Assembly: GCA_019828545.1 (NCBI GenBank)
Contig: JACVRA010000182.1
Location: forward strand, 1 to 63,587
Origin: Paracamarosporium sp. OC-R06-R3
Taxonomy: Eukaryota; Ascomycota; Dothideomycetes; Pleosporales; Didymosphaeriaceae
DNA length: 63,587 nt
Direction: 5' to 3'
The notes under the pieces are model-generated. The model searched no databases and was not told the DNA's origin. It saw only the letters and a list, made by a program, of their open reading frames with translations. This document shows positions 54,950-63,587 of the stretch, in pieces. Within the stretch, counting starts at the first letter, position 1. Every line of letters begins with the position of its first letter. Both the position numbers and the translations under genes were made by a program.

Positions 54950-57900
54950 TCACAGGACCCACATATCACGCCCGAAGAACTCCTCTTCACCTACAATCTC
55001 CTTTCCTTCTTTCGCCAGATTTTTTATATCTTCGCTTATCCCTCGCAGACATGCCTTAATGACGTCATATGTATCCCCCATGACAACGCCGTTCAGAGCT
55101 GTTACAATCATGTCCCTCAAGCTCTGAATCTGTGAGGACGTGAAACAGCTTGAGCTGTACTCGAGTCGTATAAGGAGGGCATCTGGATTCACGACTACAA
55201 ACTCAACCATGAGCGGGAATTTGGCACCGGTGGTATACGTGTACAGCGGCATTGCGTCGACGTCCGAGGAGGAGAACGGTGTCGAGGAGTAGCTCGGATG
55301 GTAGCTAACCATGACGTCGAAAATGTCTCTTCTATTCTCCACCTCTAATCCGGCCTGTATTTCGGTTCCGGTTTTCGACAGAAGTGACGATACAATCCTG
55401 GAAGGCAGCGCGTGCGCCAATGCTGCCTGACTTGATTCCTGTACCGCCTTTACAAGATCGTCCATCTTGTGACGGCGAATAGTTGACTTTGGGGTTCTAG
55501 GACTGCTGGGATATCGAATGCGCACACCCAAGGCCTCCAACCACAAACCCACAACGCCCTCCTCCTCACCTTTTCGTCCTAACAGCGGTGCGCCAAGCAC
55601 AATATCTATATCTTCTCTATGGCACTGCAGTGCCAGCGTCACTGCCGTGAGAGCGAGCTGGTGCGGAGTCGTTCTGTGGGTTTGGCAGTAGCGGGTTAGA
55701 GCATAGAACGTTGGAGTAGGAATGCGGCTGACGAGCGAGAAGCCGGTGGTAGAATACTGAGCTCGATAGGTCCAAGTGCCTATGCTATATTCCAGTGTTT
55801 TGGAAAGATCTTGCAAATAAGAGGTCCAGAAAGAGGTGTCCGTCGTTGAAGGTATGCTGGGCGTTAAGTAGTTTGTATATCCTTTGGAAGAGGCCAATCG
55901 CACGTTGGGATATGTGTATACATTTGCCACTTCGCGGAGGAGAATATGTAGGGTCGTGTAGTCACAAAGTATATGATGCGCGACGAAAAGAAGGGTAGTC
56001 GGTGTGATGATTACTCGAACTAAGTCTGACGTCGATAGGTCAAACGGTTGGTTTACTTCTGTCCAGAGATCGACAAAATCTTGCGATGAGACGGTTGGTG
56101 GATGTTCTGCTAGGGTTCGCAGGACAACGCCGGAGACCCTCGTGTATCGACTTCGCAGGAGTTCGTGCCGGGCAAGAACACAGTTCCAGGCTTGTCGTAT
56201 TTTATCTCTATTGACGGAGGGACTGAGTCGGAATGCGAAGGAGACATTGGAAGACGGACACGACCCGTGTCTTTCGTATCTTTGCCACCAGTACCTTTCG
56301 ACTCCAGAGAGTAGGCTCAAATGCCCGGCACTTGGAGTCACGATTGTGCCAGATGCCTTTAGATTTCGCACTTCTTGCGTTAGCGCGCCGAGATTTGGTT
56401 CCTTGATAACTACTCTTAGAGGTACCGTGTACCCCACAAGCGAGGAAATCCTGTTGGCAAGGTGCAACTGCGCCAAAGAATGTCCACCCAATTCGAGAAA
56501 ATTGGACTTCTCGTCCAAAGTGACACTTTCCGGTAGATCCAGAAGTCGTCTCCATACTTGTGCGATCTGGGTTCCGAGTGGCGTCGTGACCTCCTCGATC
56601 TTTGCTTTCGGAACTGGCTCTGTCTTGTTCAATTTAGAAAGTGTTTTGTAGTCAAGTTTGCCGGCCAGGGTCCGTGGGAAGCTAGACACGCTTGTGATAC
56701 CATGTGGCCTCGCATATGCCGGCAACTTTCTCATCAACACCTCCCGCGCTTCCGTCCTATTGATCGTCGCCGGTTGGACATATGCCAGAAGCAGGTCTCC
56801 CTCGCAGACTAGCGCCACAGCCGTGCAACCCATAAGAGCTGCCTGTATCCTGATCTCCAAATCATCCAGGTCGAGGCGAAACCCCCTCAATTTGACCTGC
56901 CGGTCATTACGGCCTAGAAATCGCAGTTCTCCGTTTTGATCCCAATACCCACGATCACCTGTACCGTACATCTTCTCGCCCTCATGCAAAATATCGTCGG
57001 AAAATCGCTTCGCCATTTCCCCCAAGCAGCCAATGTATCCATGCGATACTTGCACGCCGGCGAGGTAGATCTGGCCGATCACTCCAGGCGGAACCATTTT
57101 CCCAGCTGAGTCCAGTATGTATATTCTAGTTGATGGATTTGGGGTTCCCAGTGTGACTGACATATTTGGATGCAATTGCTTGATCGTAGCTCCGCATGTA
57201 GCCTCTGTGGGACCGTACATGTTGAATAATTGCATTTTTGATGCCCATCGAGTCGCTAGCTCTTCCGCAACTGCCTCACCAACTAGATATACTGCCTTGA
57301 GGTTCGGTAAGTGTTCAGGAGTGAGAACCTTTGCGACGGAGGGGGTTAGTATGGCGGCGTCCACGCTGGCCAGGTGTGCAAAGGGGTCGTTTCCGGTCTG
57401 TAGGACGAGTGTCGCGCCGTAGCTTAGTGCGGAGAATATCTCGTGTATACTACCGTCAAATGCGGGTGACATGATCTGGGAGATACGCCATCCGGGAGCA
57501 GATTGAAGGCGTACGCTGAAGTCTTTTTGGAAAGCCACAAGACCTTGATGGGTGCAAAGAACGCCTTTAGGACGGCCGGTTGAGCCGGAGGTAAAGCACA
57601 GATATGCCGGGTGGTTCGGATTGTATCCAGTAGGTTGTGGATATTGCACTGCAGACAAAGAGCCGATAGAGTATGTGGACTGCTGGGTGAGCACTTCGGC
57701 CACGGAAAGACACAGGGCTCCGGTGGGGATATTAATTGGCCTACTCGATGAATCGCCGGTCAAGAACACCTTGGCTCCTGACTGCAAGAAGTTCTGTTCG
57801 CGAACCTCGTCTGGAAGTGCCTCGTCCAAGGGGCAGTAGACACCCCCAGCTTTCAGAATGCCGTAGATTCCAACGATCCAGTTCATCGAGCGATCTGCAT

Positions 57901-59753
57901 GCACACAGACAATATCCCCAGGCGAAACGTAGACAGATATTCCTTCGGCGACGGTTGTAGACAATGTATTTAGATCTGAGTATGATATTCGGGTATTTCC
58001 CTTTTCAACCGCAGTCGCATTGGGATGCCTTCGAGCCGTAGCCTCAAAAATTTCATGGAGGTGCTCAGTGTAATATCCGGGATGTGTCTCTGGTGACAAG
58101 CAATTTCCATTCCGAAGTAGCTGTGCCTCTATCGTCGGATGTAACAGACCATCCATGCATTCGCCGATGCTCAGTCGTTCATTCAGTAATACGCGGACAG
58201 CGTTCGCAAAGATTCGGCCTAGCGAAATCATGTCAGAAGCGTGGTATCTGTGACCGTGGTAATTTATTCGCATGGGTCCTCTAAGGCAGACATCGAGATA
58301 TAGTGGTAGCCCAGAAACCGTCTTGTGATTCGGTTTTCTTTGCAACCTGAAAGGGCTTGGTTCCACCATAGGTGCTTCGACATGGATGTTTAGCGTTGAT
58401 GGATATGCACTAGTCGCCGCACTCGGCGCCCCTGTCCATTGCATCGTCTCTAGTTCCACAAGATGTTTGAATACACGGTGCAAGAACTCCTGCACTTGGG
58501 TCTCTGAGTCAATAGAGAGGTAGAAAGGCACCGTGTTGATCAATGGACCGACCACTTCAGTTGCGCCAGCAACAGGCAAGCTCCGGCCTGATAGAACAGT
58601 GCCGAAGCACACCTCGTCCGAGTCCACGTACTTGGCTAGTGTCATGGCCCATGCAGCATGTATTATGGTAGCTACAGTGATTCCAGTCCTTTGGGCATAC
58701 TCGCGTAGTTTTTCGTGTGGACACTCAAGGTTAACTTTGACAGTCGCATAAAACGGTGCTTGATCATCGGCTGGGAGAGAAAGCAGTAGTTCTGACTTTG
58801 CAGAAGCACGTTTCTTAGCCTGTCGTTCCCAAAAGCTTCCGTCTTTGGAATTGGCTTGTTGCCGCAATTCTTTCATTCCCTGAGCGACCTTGACGAATGA
58901 CAATCCCGATGTGACGGGGAGGGCGGAAAGGGCTCTTCTGTGCTTATTCAACAACAGTGCGATAGAATATCCGTCGATTAAGGCATGATGGATTTGCAAA
59001 ATGACCGTGCTTTCATCTTTTTCTTCCCGAGTGTCCTTGTAATGAAGTACGTGAAAGATGACCTCCATGGAGTCGGTCGGGACATGAGCGTTTTGTAGCG
59101 CATAATCATACGTGCTCCGACTGTATACTGTCTTCTCTGTCCATTTGAAGGTCGCTGCACCCTCTTCAATCATGTGATATCCATCTGCGGTTGGCTGGAA
59201 CTTCGTCCGGAATATGGGTTCCAATGATACAACCTTTTCCCACGCATTTTTAACGCGAGCGATTTCATGTGTCGCGTACGTCTCGAAATAGTGGATAATA
59301 TTCTCCCCTGGAAGAGCTTTGGTCCCATATATCAGGGCGTTTTGCATTCCTGTCGCGTTGGATTCCGATGTCTCGGTGCTGGGAGGCTGAACAGGACTTG
59401 ACGCAACGATGGCTCGTCCATGACATCGTCGAACAGATCCCTTCTTGGCATGATCGATCAGTTCAGAAAGAGTGTTGCAGGTAAGTACCTGCGCGACCGT
59501 GATGTTTATGCCGTAGAGCCGGCAGGCGGAGACCAGTTTAATTGCCGTGAGGGAGTCTCCACCTAGACGGACGAAACTTGAACTCCAATCTGCCTTGGAG
59601 ATCGCAATTTTTAGTTGTACTCCCACTTCCCGAAGTATAATATCTCGCGCTGAATACGCCAGAGATTCTTTCCACAGAGTCCCGAAAGCCCGGGCCCAGA
59701 GACATTCCAAGGCCTCGGGCCCAGAGGTAAGAAAGGACAACAATGTATTCATT
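54950..59753 (-). CDS. gliP-like: Nonribosomal peptide synthetase core, T-C-A-T-C, lacking the first A domain
   Basis: One uninterrupted frame; the first ATG is at 59753 (about 1600 aa). Order by approximate residue: carrier domain with LGGDS (69), condensation domain with HHALIDG (261), adenylation domain with FTSGSTGRPKG (726), FNMYGPTEAT, YGTGDRG (934) and a late lysine in LAGKLDYKTL, carrier domain with LGGHS (1090), and a second condensation domain with HHILCDY (1265) in which the usual final Gly is Tyr. GliP-type synthetases read A-T-C-A-T-C, most with a terminal T. Here the protein starts directly at the first carrier domain and stops after the second condensation domain. No room for an adenylation domain exists upstream, where the promoter and the GGCT-like gene lie. 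The frame is otherwise clean, so this is either a working shortened enzyme loaded in trans or a recent truncation. Confidence 0.92.
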
Positions 59754-59925
59754 GAGACAAAAGGCAAGAAACAACAAAGTCTTGATGAGAGTGGTGACAG
59801 TAGGAGCCCTGAGAGTAGCTTGAGGAAGCAACGACGAAGTCATATGCTGATCGCTCGGCGAGATCTGCGTTTATTTTGATCTCTTGGTGTTAACTATTTC
59901 TGCAACGGACCTGCATTTGCCCTAG

Positions 59926-59936
59926 CCGGCAACCGA
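59926..59936. promoter_or_regulatory. YCGGN3CCGR site (CCGGCAACCGA)
   Basis: In the 276-base divergent promoter between the NRPS and the GGCT-like gene. Identical to the copy before P450-1. Confidence 0.66.
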
Positions 59937-60029
59937 TGTCTAGGCAGTCGGGAATAAATTGTCGTTATATCCAGCTTACACAGAAAGTCTGATGAGACAG
60001 CCTCGAATTGTTGCTGTCAAACAAACAGT

Positions 60030-60933
60030 ATGCCTGTACTACTTACTCTCGACCGACCAACTACCACAGTATGGTATTTAGCATACGGCTCCAACCTCAG
60101 CGCCCAAAAGTTCATTCACGACCGCAAAATCATACCTCTCAGAGCTATCCCCGTCACAGTGCCTGGCTATGTGCTCGAAATGAATAGTGCGGGCGTGCCA
60201 TACTCCGAGCCAGCATTTGCCAGTATCTCGCCTCTCGAATACATTGGCCAAGAGAAGAAAGTACAATTAGTTGGCACGTCATATCTGCTAACTCCGGATA
60301 TGTATACCAGGGTCATTGCATCCGAAGGAGGCGGAATTGCATACAAGGAAATCGAAGTGACGGCTGAGGCGTTATCGGACACTGCCATGGCGACTTCGAC
60401 GAAGGCATCCCAGTCCAGAACCGCCCCAGGGCCAATGACGGTAAGGACACTTGTCACACTGCTACCTAGACGAGCAAGACCGAGTCTGAGATACATGGTA
60501 AGTCTGTGGACCTTGCATATTCCGGCGCCCGCCACCACGCCCGCATACGTATCTCTCTGCCCCTTTCCCAATCGGCTTTCCGAACGTTGACGTTTTGCTG
60601 CAGGATCTTCTATGTACCGGCGCTAAAGAAGCGGCTATGCCTCAGTCATACCGGAATTTCCTGGCGCGGATACCGACTTATAGCCCGCCGACGCAGGGGC
60701 GGCGGCATATTGGCGCTGTCGTATTCTTGTCCATCTGGGTGCCCGTCATGTCATTGATGGAGAAGATCACCAAGGCATCGTTGAAGGGGAGCAATGATGG
60801 GAACGCCCCGAGATGGGTGCTACTACTGGTCCGGGCAGTGGTTATTTGCATGTGGTGGTGTCACGATTTTATGTTTGCGCCGATTTACGGGAGGGGAGAT
60901 GGACTCGATGATGAAGAAGGTCAAGGGATTTGA
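60030..60933 (+). CDS. gliK-like: Gamma-glutamylcyclotransferase-like protein, GliK-type (265 aa)
   Basis: Exons 60030-60497 and 60604-60933 give 266 codons. The N-terminal YLAYGSNLSA is the substrate-binding loop of the GGCT fold, followed by PVTVPGYVLEMNS and YLLTPDMYTRVIASEGGG. The C-terminal part has hydrophobic helices (GAVVFLSIWVPVMSL and RWVLLLVRAVVICMW), as in GliK. In ETP biosynthesis GliK removes the gamma-glutamyl group from the glutathione adducts before the dipeptidase acts. It is divergent from the NRPS gene, a pairing that fits co-regulation. Confidence 0.88.
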
Positions 60934-61366
60934 CAAGCAAGTGCGGTCTGCTCGTTCAGCGGGTATGTTTCGACATGAAGTCTGTTCCAGATTCTGTATG
61001 GCTCCGTCAGAGATGTTTCACATAGCGGTTCGGTAGCTATCCTAGAATCCTCCCCGTGCCACGCTCTCCGGCTGCCGGTGAGCTTGGAGTCGTTGCGCAG
61101 CTCCTATGCTGGGCTGCCGACTTCCCCATTTACACAGTGTTCCCGGCTTTCCTTGAAAAAAAAAAAAACTGCCATCTGACGGTCCGCGGTCGCACTTCAT
61201 CTCTCGGGATCTCCACTTCCATCTCGGTGCGCGGCGCAGCCGGTGCCCGTGCGGCCTCCGGCTACAGGGTTCCCGAATGCGGCATCCGAATGCGCACCAC
61301 TGAAGGCAGATCTGGCAATTCAATAACGTGGAGACGATACGAAGGGTAGTCAATTCAGTTGCGCGC
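60934..61366. promoter_or_regulatory. Promoter region of the dipeptidase gene
   Basis: 433 bases with one motif copy at 61078-61088 and a partial match (CCGGTGCCCGT) near 61239. A 12-base A run is at about 61157. No gene seen. Confidence 0.5.
61078..61088. promoter_or_regulatory. YCGGN3CCGR site (CCGGCTGCCGG)
   Basis: 279 bases upstream of the dipeptidase ATG. The rightmost copy found. Confidence 0.6.
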
Positions 61367-62769
61367 ATGGGCACAGAGTATCCAATTGATTCCAAAAGTC
61401 CAAGATGGGCCGCCTCTCCAAAATACGTACCGCGCGCAAAGTCTCACAAGTCAAAACCATTGATTTCTCAAATCTGCTGTCTTATTGGAGCTATCACGTG
61501 CACGTGTCTACTTTTGGTTTTGTGGTCTAAGAGCTCGCTTGGACTTAGGCTGCTTGGTGGTGGTGGTGGCGACCTTTTTTCATCCGCGCCCCTAATAGGT
61601 ACGTTCTGAGATGTAATAAATGTCAATGGCAAGACGTATCTCACAAGACATGTAGACGGTCACAATGATTTCCCAATTTGGATCAGGGCCTTTTATCAAA
61701 ACCACATCTACCAGCAAAACTTCTCGGACGAACAGAATCTGTTCGGTCAAGTTGATTTCCGGCGGTTAAAAGAAGGACGAATTGGAGCTCAGTTCTGGAG
61801 TGTATATGTTGAATGGTATGCCATGTATAAATATTTTTTACGGCGGTTGGCGACCCTCTTGTTAACGAATGGTACCTCAGTCCCAAAGAGTCCGGTAATT
61901 ATTCCGAGGAAACATACCGCGAAATCATCCACGACACCCTCCAACAAATCGATCTGGTGTATCGACTGATCAAGGAATTTCCAAACCATCTCCAACACGC
62001 ATTTTCAGTCGACGAGGTGAAGTCAAGTTTCGCCTCCAACGGCAAGATTTCGAGTCTCCTGGGGATCGAGGGTCTACATCAAATTGGCAACAGTGCCAGC
62101 ATTCTTCGCATGTACCATGCTTTGGGCGTGCGCTACGCTACATTAACACATACATGCCACAATGTGTTTGCCGACAGCGAGGAACCAGATCAGCCACAGC
62201 ATAACGGCCTGTCTGAAGCCGGAGTTAGCATGGTCAAAGAAATGAATCGCCTAGGGATGATAGTCGATCTCTCCCACACCAGTATCGCGACGCAGCACTC
62301 TGCGCTCGCAGTCTCCGAGGCGCCGGTCATCTTTTCCCACTCGAATGCCTATGCGCTACGTAAACATACGCGGAACGTGCCCGATGATATTCTTTTAGCG
62401 CTGAAAAAGAACGGCGGCGTGATCATGGCGACATTTTATCCCGCTTTCACGGCACTTAATTCGAGCGAAGCGTCGTTGAGCGACGTAGCGGATCATATTC
62501 AGTATATTGGTGAGCTGATAGGATACGAACATGTAGGCATTGGGTCCGATTTTGATGGTATGGATCACGGACCCAAGGGACTGGAGGATGTGAGCAGATA
62601 TCCGAATTTGGTTGAAGAATTGCTAGGGAGAGGAATTCCGCGAAGGGAAGTCGAAGGGGTGATGGGAAGAAATATCATGAGGGTTTTGGAGGAGGTTGAG
62701 GGTGTAGCAATGCGGAAGAGAGACTTGAGACCATTGGAGGACGATGTGAAGCCTTTCTTCGGAATGTAG
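61367..62769 (+). CDS. gliJ-like: Membrane dipeptidase, GliJ-type
   Basis: ATG 61367. Exons 61367-61598, 61656 to about 61814, and about 61890-62769. An N-terminal signal anchor (ICCLIGAITCTCLLLVLW) precedes the renal-dipeptidase fold. Zinc ligands and active-site segments are visible: DGHND right after the first intron, GIEG, DLSHT, IFSHSNAYAL, and GIGSDFDG. In ETP pathways GliJ removes glycine from the bis-cysteinylglycine adduct. Length and domain are normal for the family. The upstream promoter has a motif copy, and the gene appears to be the last of the cluster on the right. Confidence 0.9.
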
Positions 62770-63297
62770 ATAGATCCAGTCCAATCAACTGTCAGAGACT
62801 TCTGATGATCTTTGAAAGAGTTGCAATAAGCCGGCCACCCCACCAAATCTGATCACACACACTCAAATCGCGACATCCATCAACACTCTATCGAATCTGC
62901 CACTGCGTACACATGTGCAAATACAGGAGTAGCAGCTGCCCTAGCAACTGCTGTAGTGGTAGTAGATACAGTGGATCTAGATACAGCTGCCTGTTCTGCA
63001 GCAGCTTGATCGATTGCCTGCTTGATAGCCTCAACGTCTGTAAATCTCTGGTTTTAATCAATAGCAATCCGCTTTCTCTTCCGGACAGAGATAGAGCTTG
63101 ATAGTTGATGCTCCAATCGCGATATCTTTGTCTCCTGCATAGCGGCCTAAGTATTTGCCATCGCAATTGCTTTCCCTGCTTTTCGTAGCAAAATCTAGGT
63201 AGATCGCGATAGCTTTTCAGACCGTAGCAAGGTCTATTACCTTATACTATAGCTAAAAGGCGCAGCTTAATATATTATTAATTATACACACCTCAAT
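62770..63297 (-). pseudogene. Decayed pogo/Fot-type transposase 3' end
   Basis: Read on the minus strand, about 62880-63190 encodes segments typical of the C-terminal tail of fungal pogo-like transposases: RKRKRIAID, then (after a stop) NQRFTDVEAIKQAID and an Ala/Thr-rich tail ending at a stop near 62886. A stop codon interrupts the frame, and the DDE catalytic core is absent in the window. This is a remnant immediately beside the cluster. Exact ends are unclear. Confidence 0.55.
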
Positions 63298-63383
63298 AGC
63301 TGCGTAGGGCTAACCTTCGGTTGACGGGTGGGGCGAGTACTCGCCTAACATGCCAAGACGTACGTCTTGGCCTTACGCAGCTC
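63298..63383. repeat. Nested palindromes at the start of a transposon
   Basis: AGCTGCGTA (63298-63306) pairs with TACGCAGCT (63375-63383). Inside are the perfect palindromes GGCGAGTACTCGCC (63332-63345) and GCCAAGACGTACGTCTTGGC (63352-63371). They lie 70-160 bases before the transposase start and may be its terminal or subterminal repeats. Confidence 0.7.
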
Positions 63384-63455
63384 AACGTAACTTCGCAGCC
63401 CAACGTAACTTTGAGTCGCCAATTTATCTATTTTATCAATTTGTCAACCACAACC

Positions 63456-63587
63456 ATGCCTAAATATTACGGTGAGAGTCACGAAATCGAGCAGCGTATC
63501 TCCGATTGCATTGCTAGTTTTCCTAATTCAAAAATACCCAATATTGCTGCTGCAGCACGCGATTGGTGTTTGCCTGTTTCGCGACTT
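63456..63587 (+). CDS. Pogo/Fot-type transposase, N-terminal fragment (runs off the window)
   Basis: ATG 63456 opens a frame to the window end (44 codons). IEQRISDCIASFPNSKIPN followed by IAAAARDWCLPVSRL matches the start of the psq-type helix-turn-helix that begins fungal pogo/Fot transposases. The catalytic core would lie to the right. The family assignment rests on this short segment only. Confidence 0.6.
   Translation, partial: MPKYYGESHEIEQRISDCIASFPNSKIPNIAAAARDWCLPVSRL

Noticed and set aside
59538..59843. Upstream minus-strand frame starting at ATG 59843 as an NRPS N-terminal extension
   Set aside because: It is in a different frame from the NRPS, has no adenylation motifs and no splice pair joining it.
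2189..62769. The whole ETP cluster as cargo of the captain-type recombinase
   Set aside because: A C2H2 factor and a GCK-type kinase that look like conserved core genes lie between them, and no element right end or target duplication is visible. It stays a testable idea, not a call.
1..63587. CRISPR arrays, bacterial operons or prophage features
   Set aside because: Nothing of this kind is present; the DNA is eukaryotic with spliceosomal introns throughout.

Overview
The window is nuclear DNA of a filamentous ascomycete (Pezizomycotina; Dothideomycetes would fit, but I cannot name the species). Genes carry short introns of about 45 to 135 bases with GT..AG borders and CTAAC-type branch sites. 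The families are fungal: Zn2Cys6 regulator, UMTA methyltransferases, SAT4/PTH11-type membrane protein, CVNH lectin and DUF3435 tyrosine recombinase.

Left part (0-20 kb). A divergent pair opens the window: a 505-aa acidic protein of unknown function (minus) and an apparently intact nine-exon DUF3435-type tyrosine recombinase (plus), the family of Starship captains. Then come a beta-lactamase-family gene that looks frameshifted, a decayed second copy of the recombinase 3' end, a long GC-rich leader, a C2H2 transcription factor, a Ste20/GCK-family kinase with a GC-AG intron, and a small CVNH lectin gene. The kinase and the C2H2 factor look like ordinary conserved genes.

Central and right part (20.1-62.8 kb). 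A dense block of 22 genes has the composition of an epipolythiodioxopiperazine (ETP; gliotoxin/sirodesmin-type) gene cluster. It holds an NRPS, glutathione transferase, gamma-glutamylcyclotransferase-like protein, membrane dipeptidase, PLP C-S lyase/aminotransferase, three cytochrome P450s, an O-methyltransferase, two UMTA-family and two GtmA-like methyltransferases, two divergently arranged GliT-like oxidoreductases, a CmcJ/AsaB-like oxygenase, a wax-synthase-type acyltransferase, a half-size ABC transporter, two MFS transporters, a SAT4-type membrane protein and a Zn2Cys6 regulator. In known ETP pathways an NRPS makes a cyclic dipeptide, a P450 activates it, glutathione is added (GST), trimmed (GGCT-like, dipeptidase) and cleaved (C-S lyase), and the dithiol is oxidised (GliT) or S-methylated (GtmA). 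All these steps have candidates here.

Three points stand out. First, the NRPS reads T-C-A-T-C: the first adenylation domain and the final carrier domain of GliP-type enzymes are absent. Second, an 11-bp palindrome, YCGG-N3-CCGR, lies upstream of most cluster genes, and I did not see it in the left 19 kb; it is a likely pathway regulator site and helps place the cluster borders at about 20.0 and 62.8 kb. Third, several functions are duplicated (GliT-like, GtmA-like, UMTA).

Right edge (62.8-63.6 kb). A decayed pogo/Fot-type transposase tail on the minus strand is followed by the first codons of another pogo-type transposase on the plus strand, which runs out of the window.
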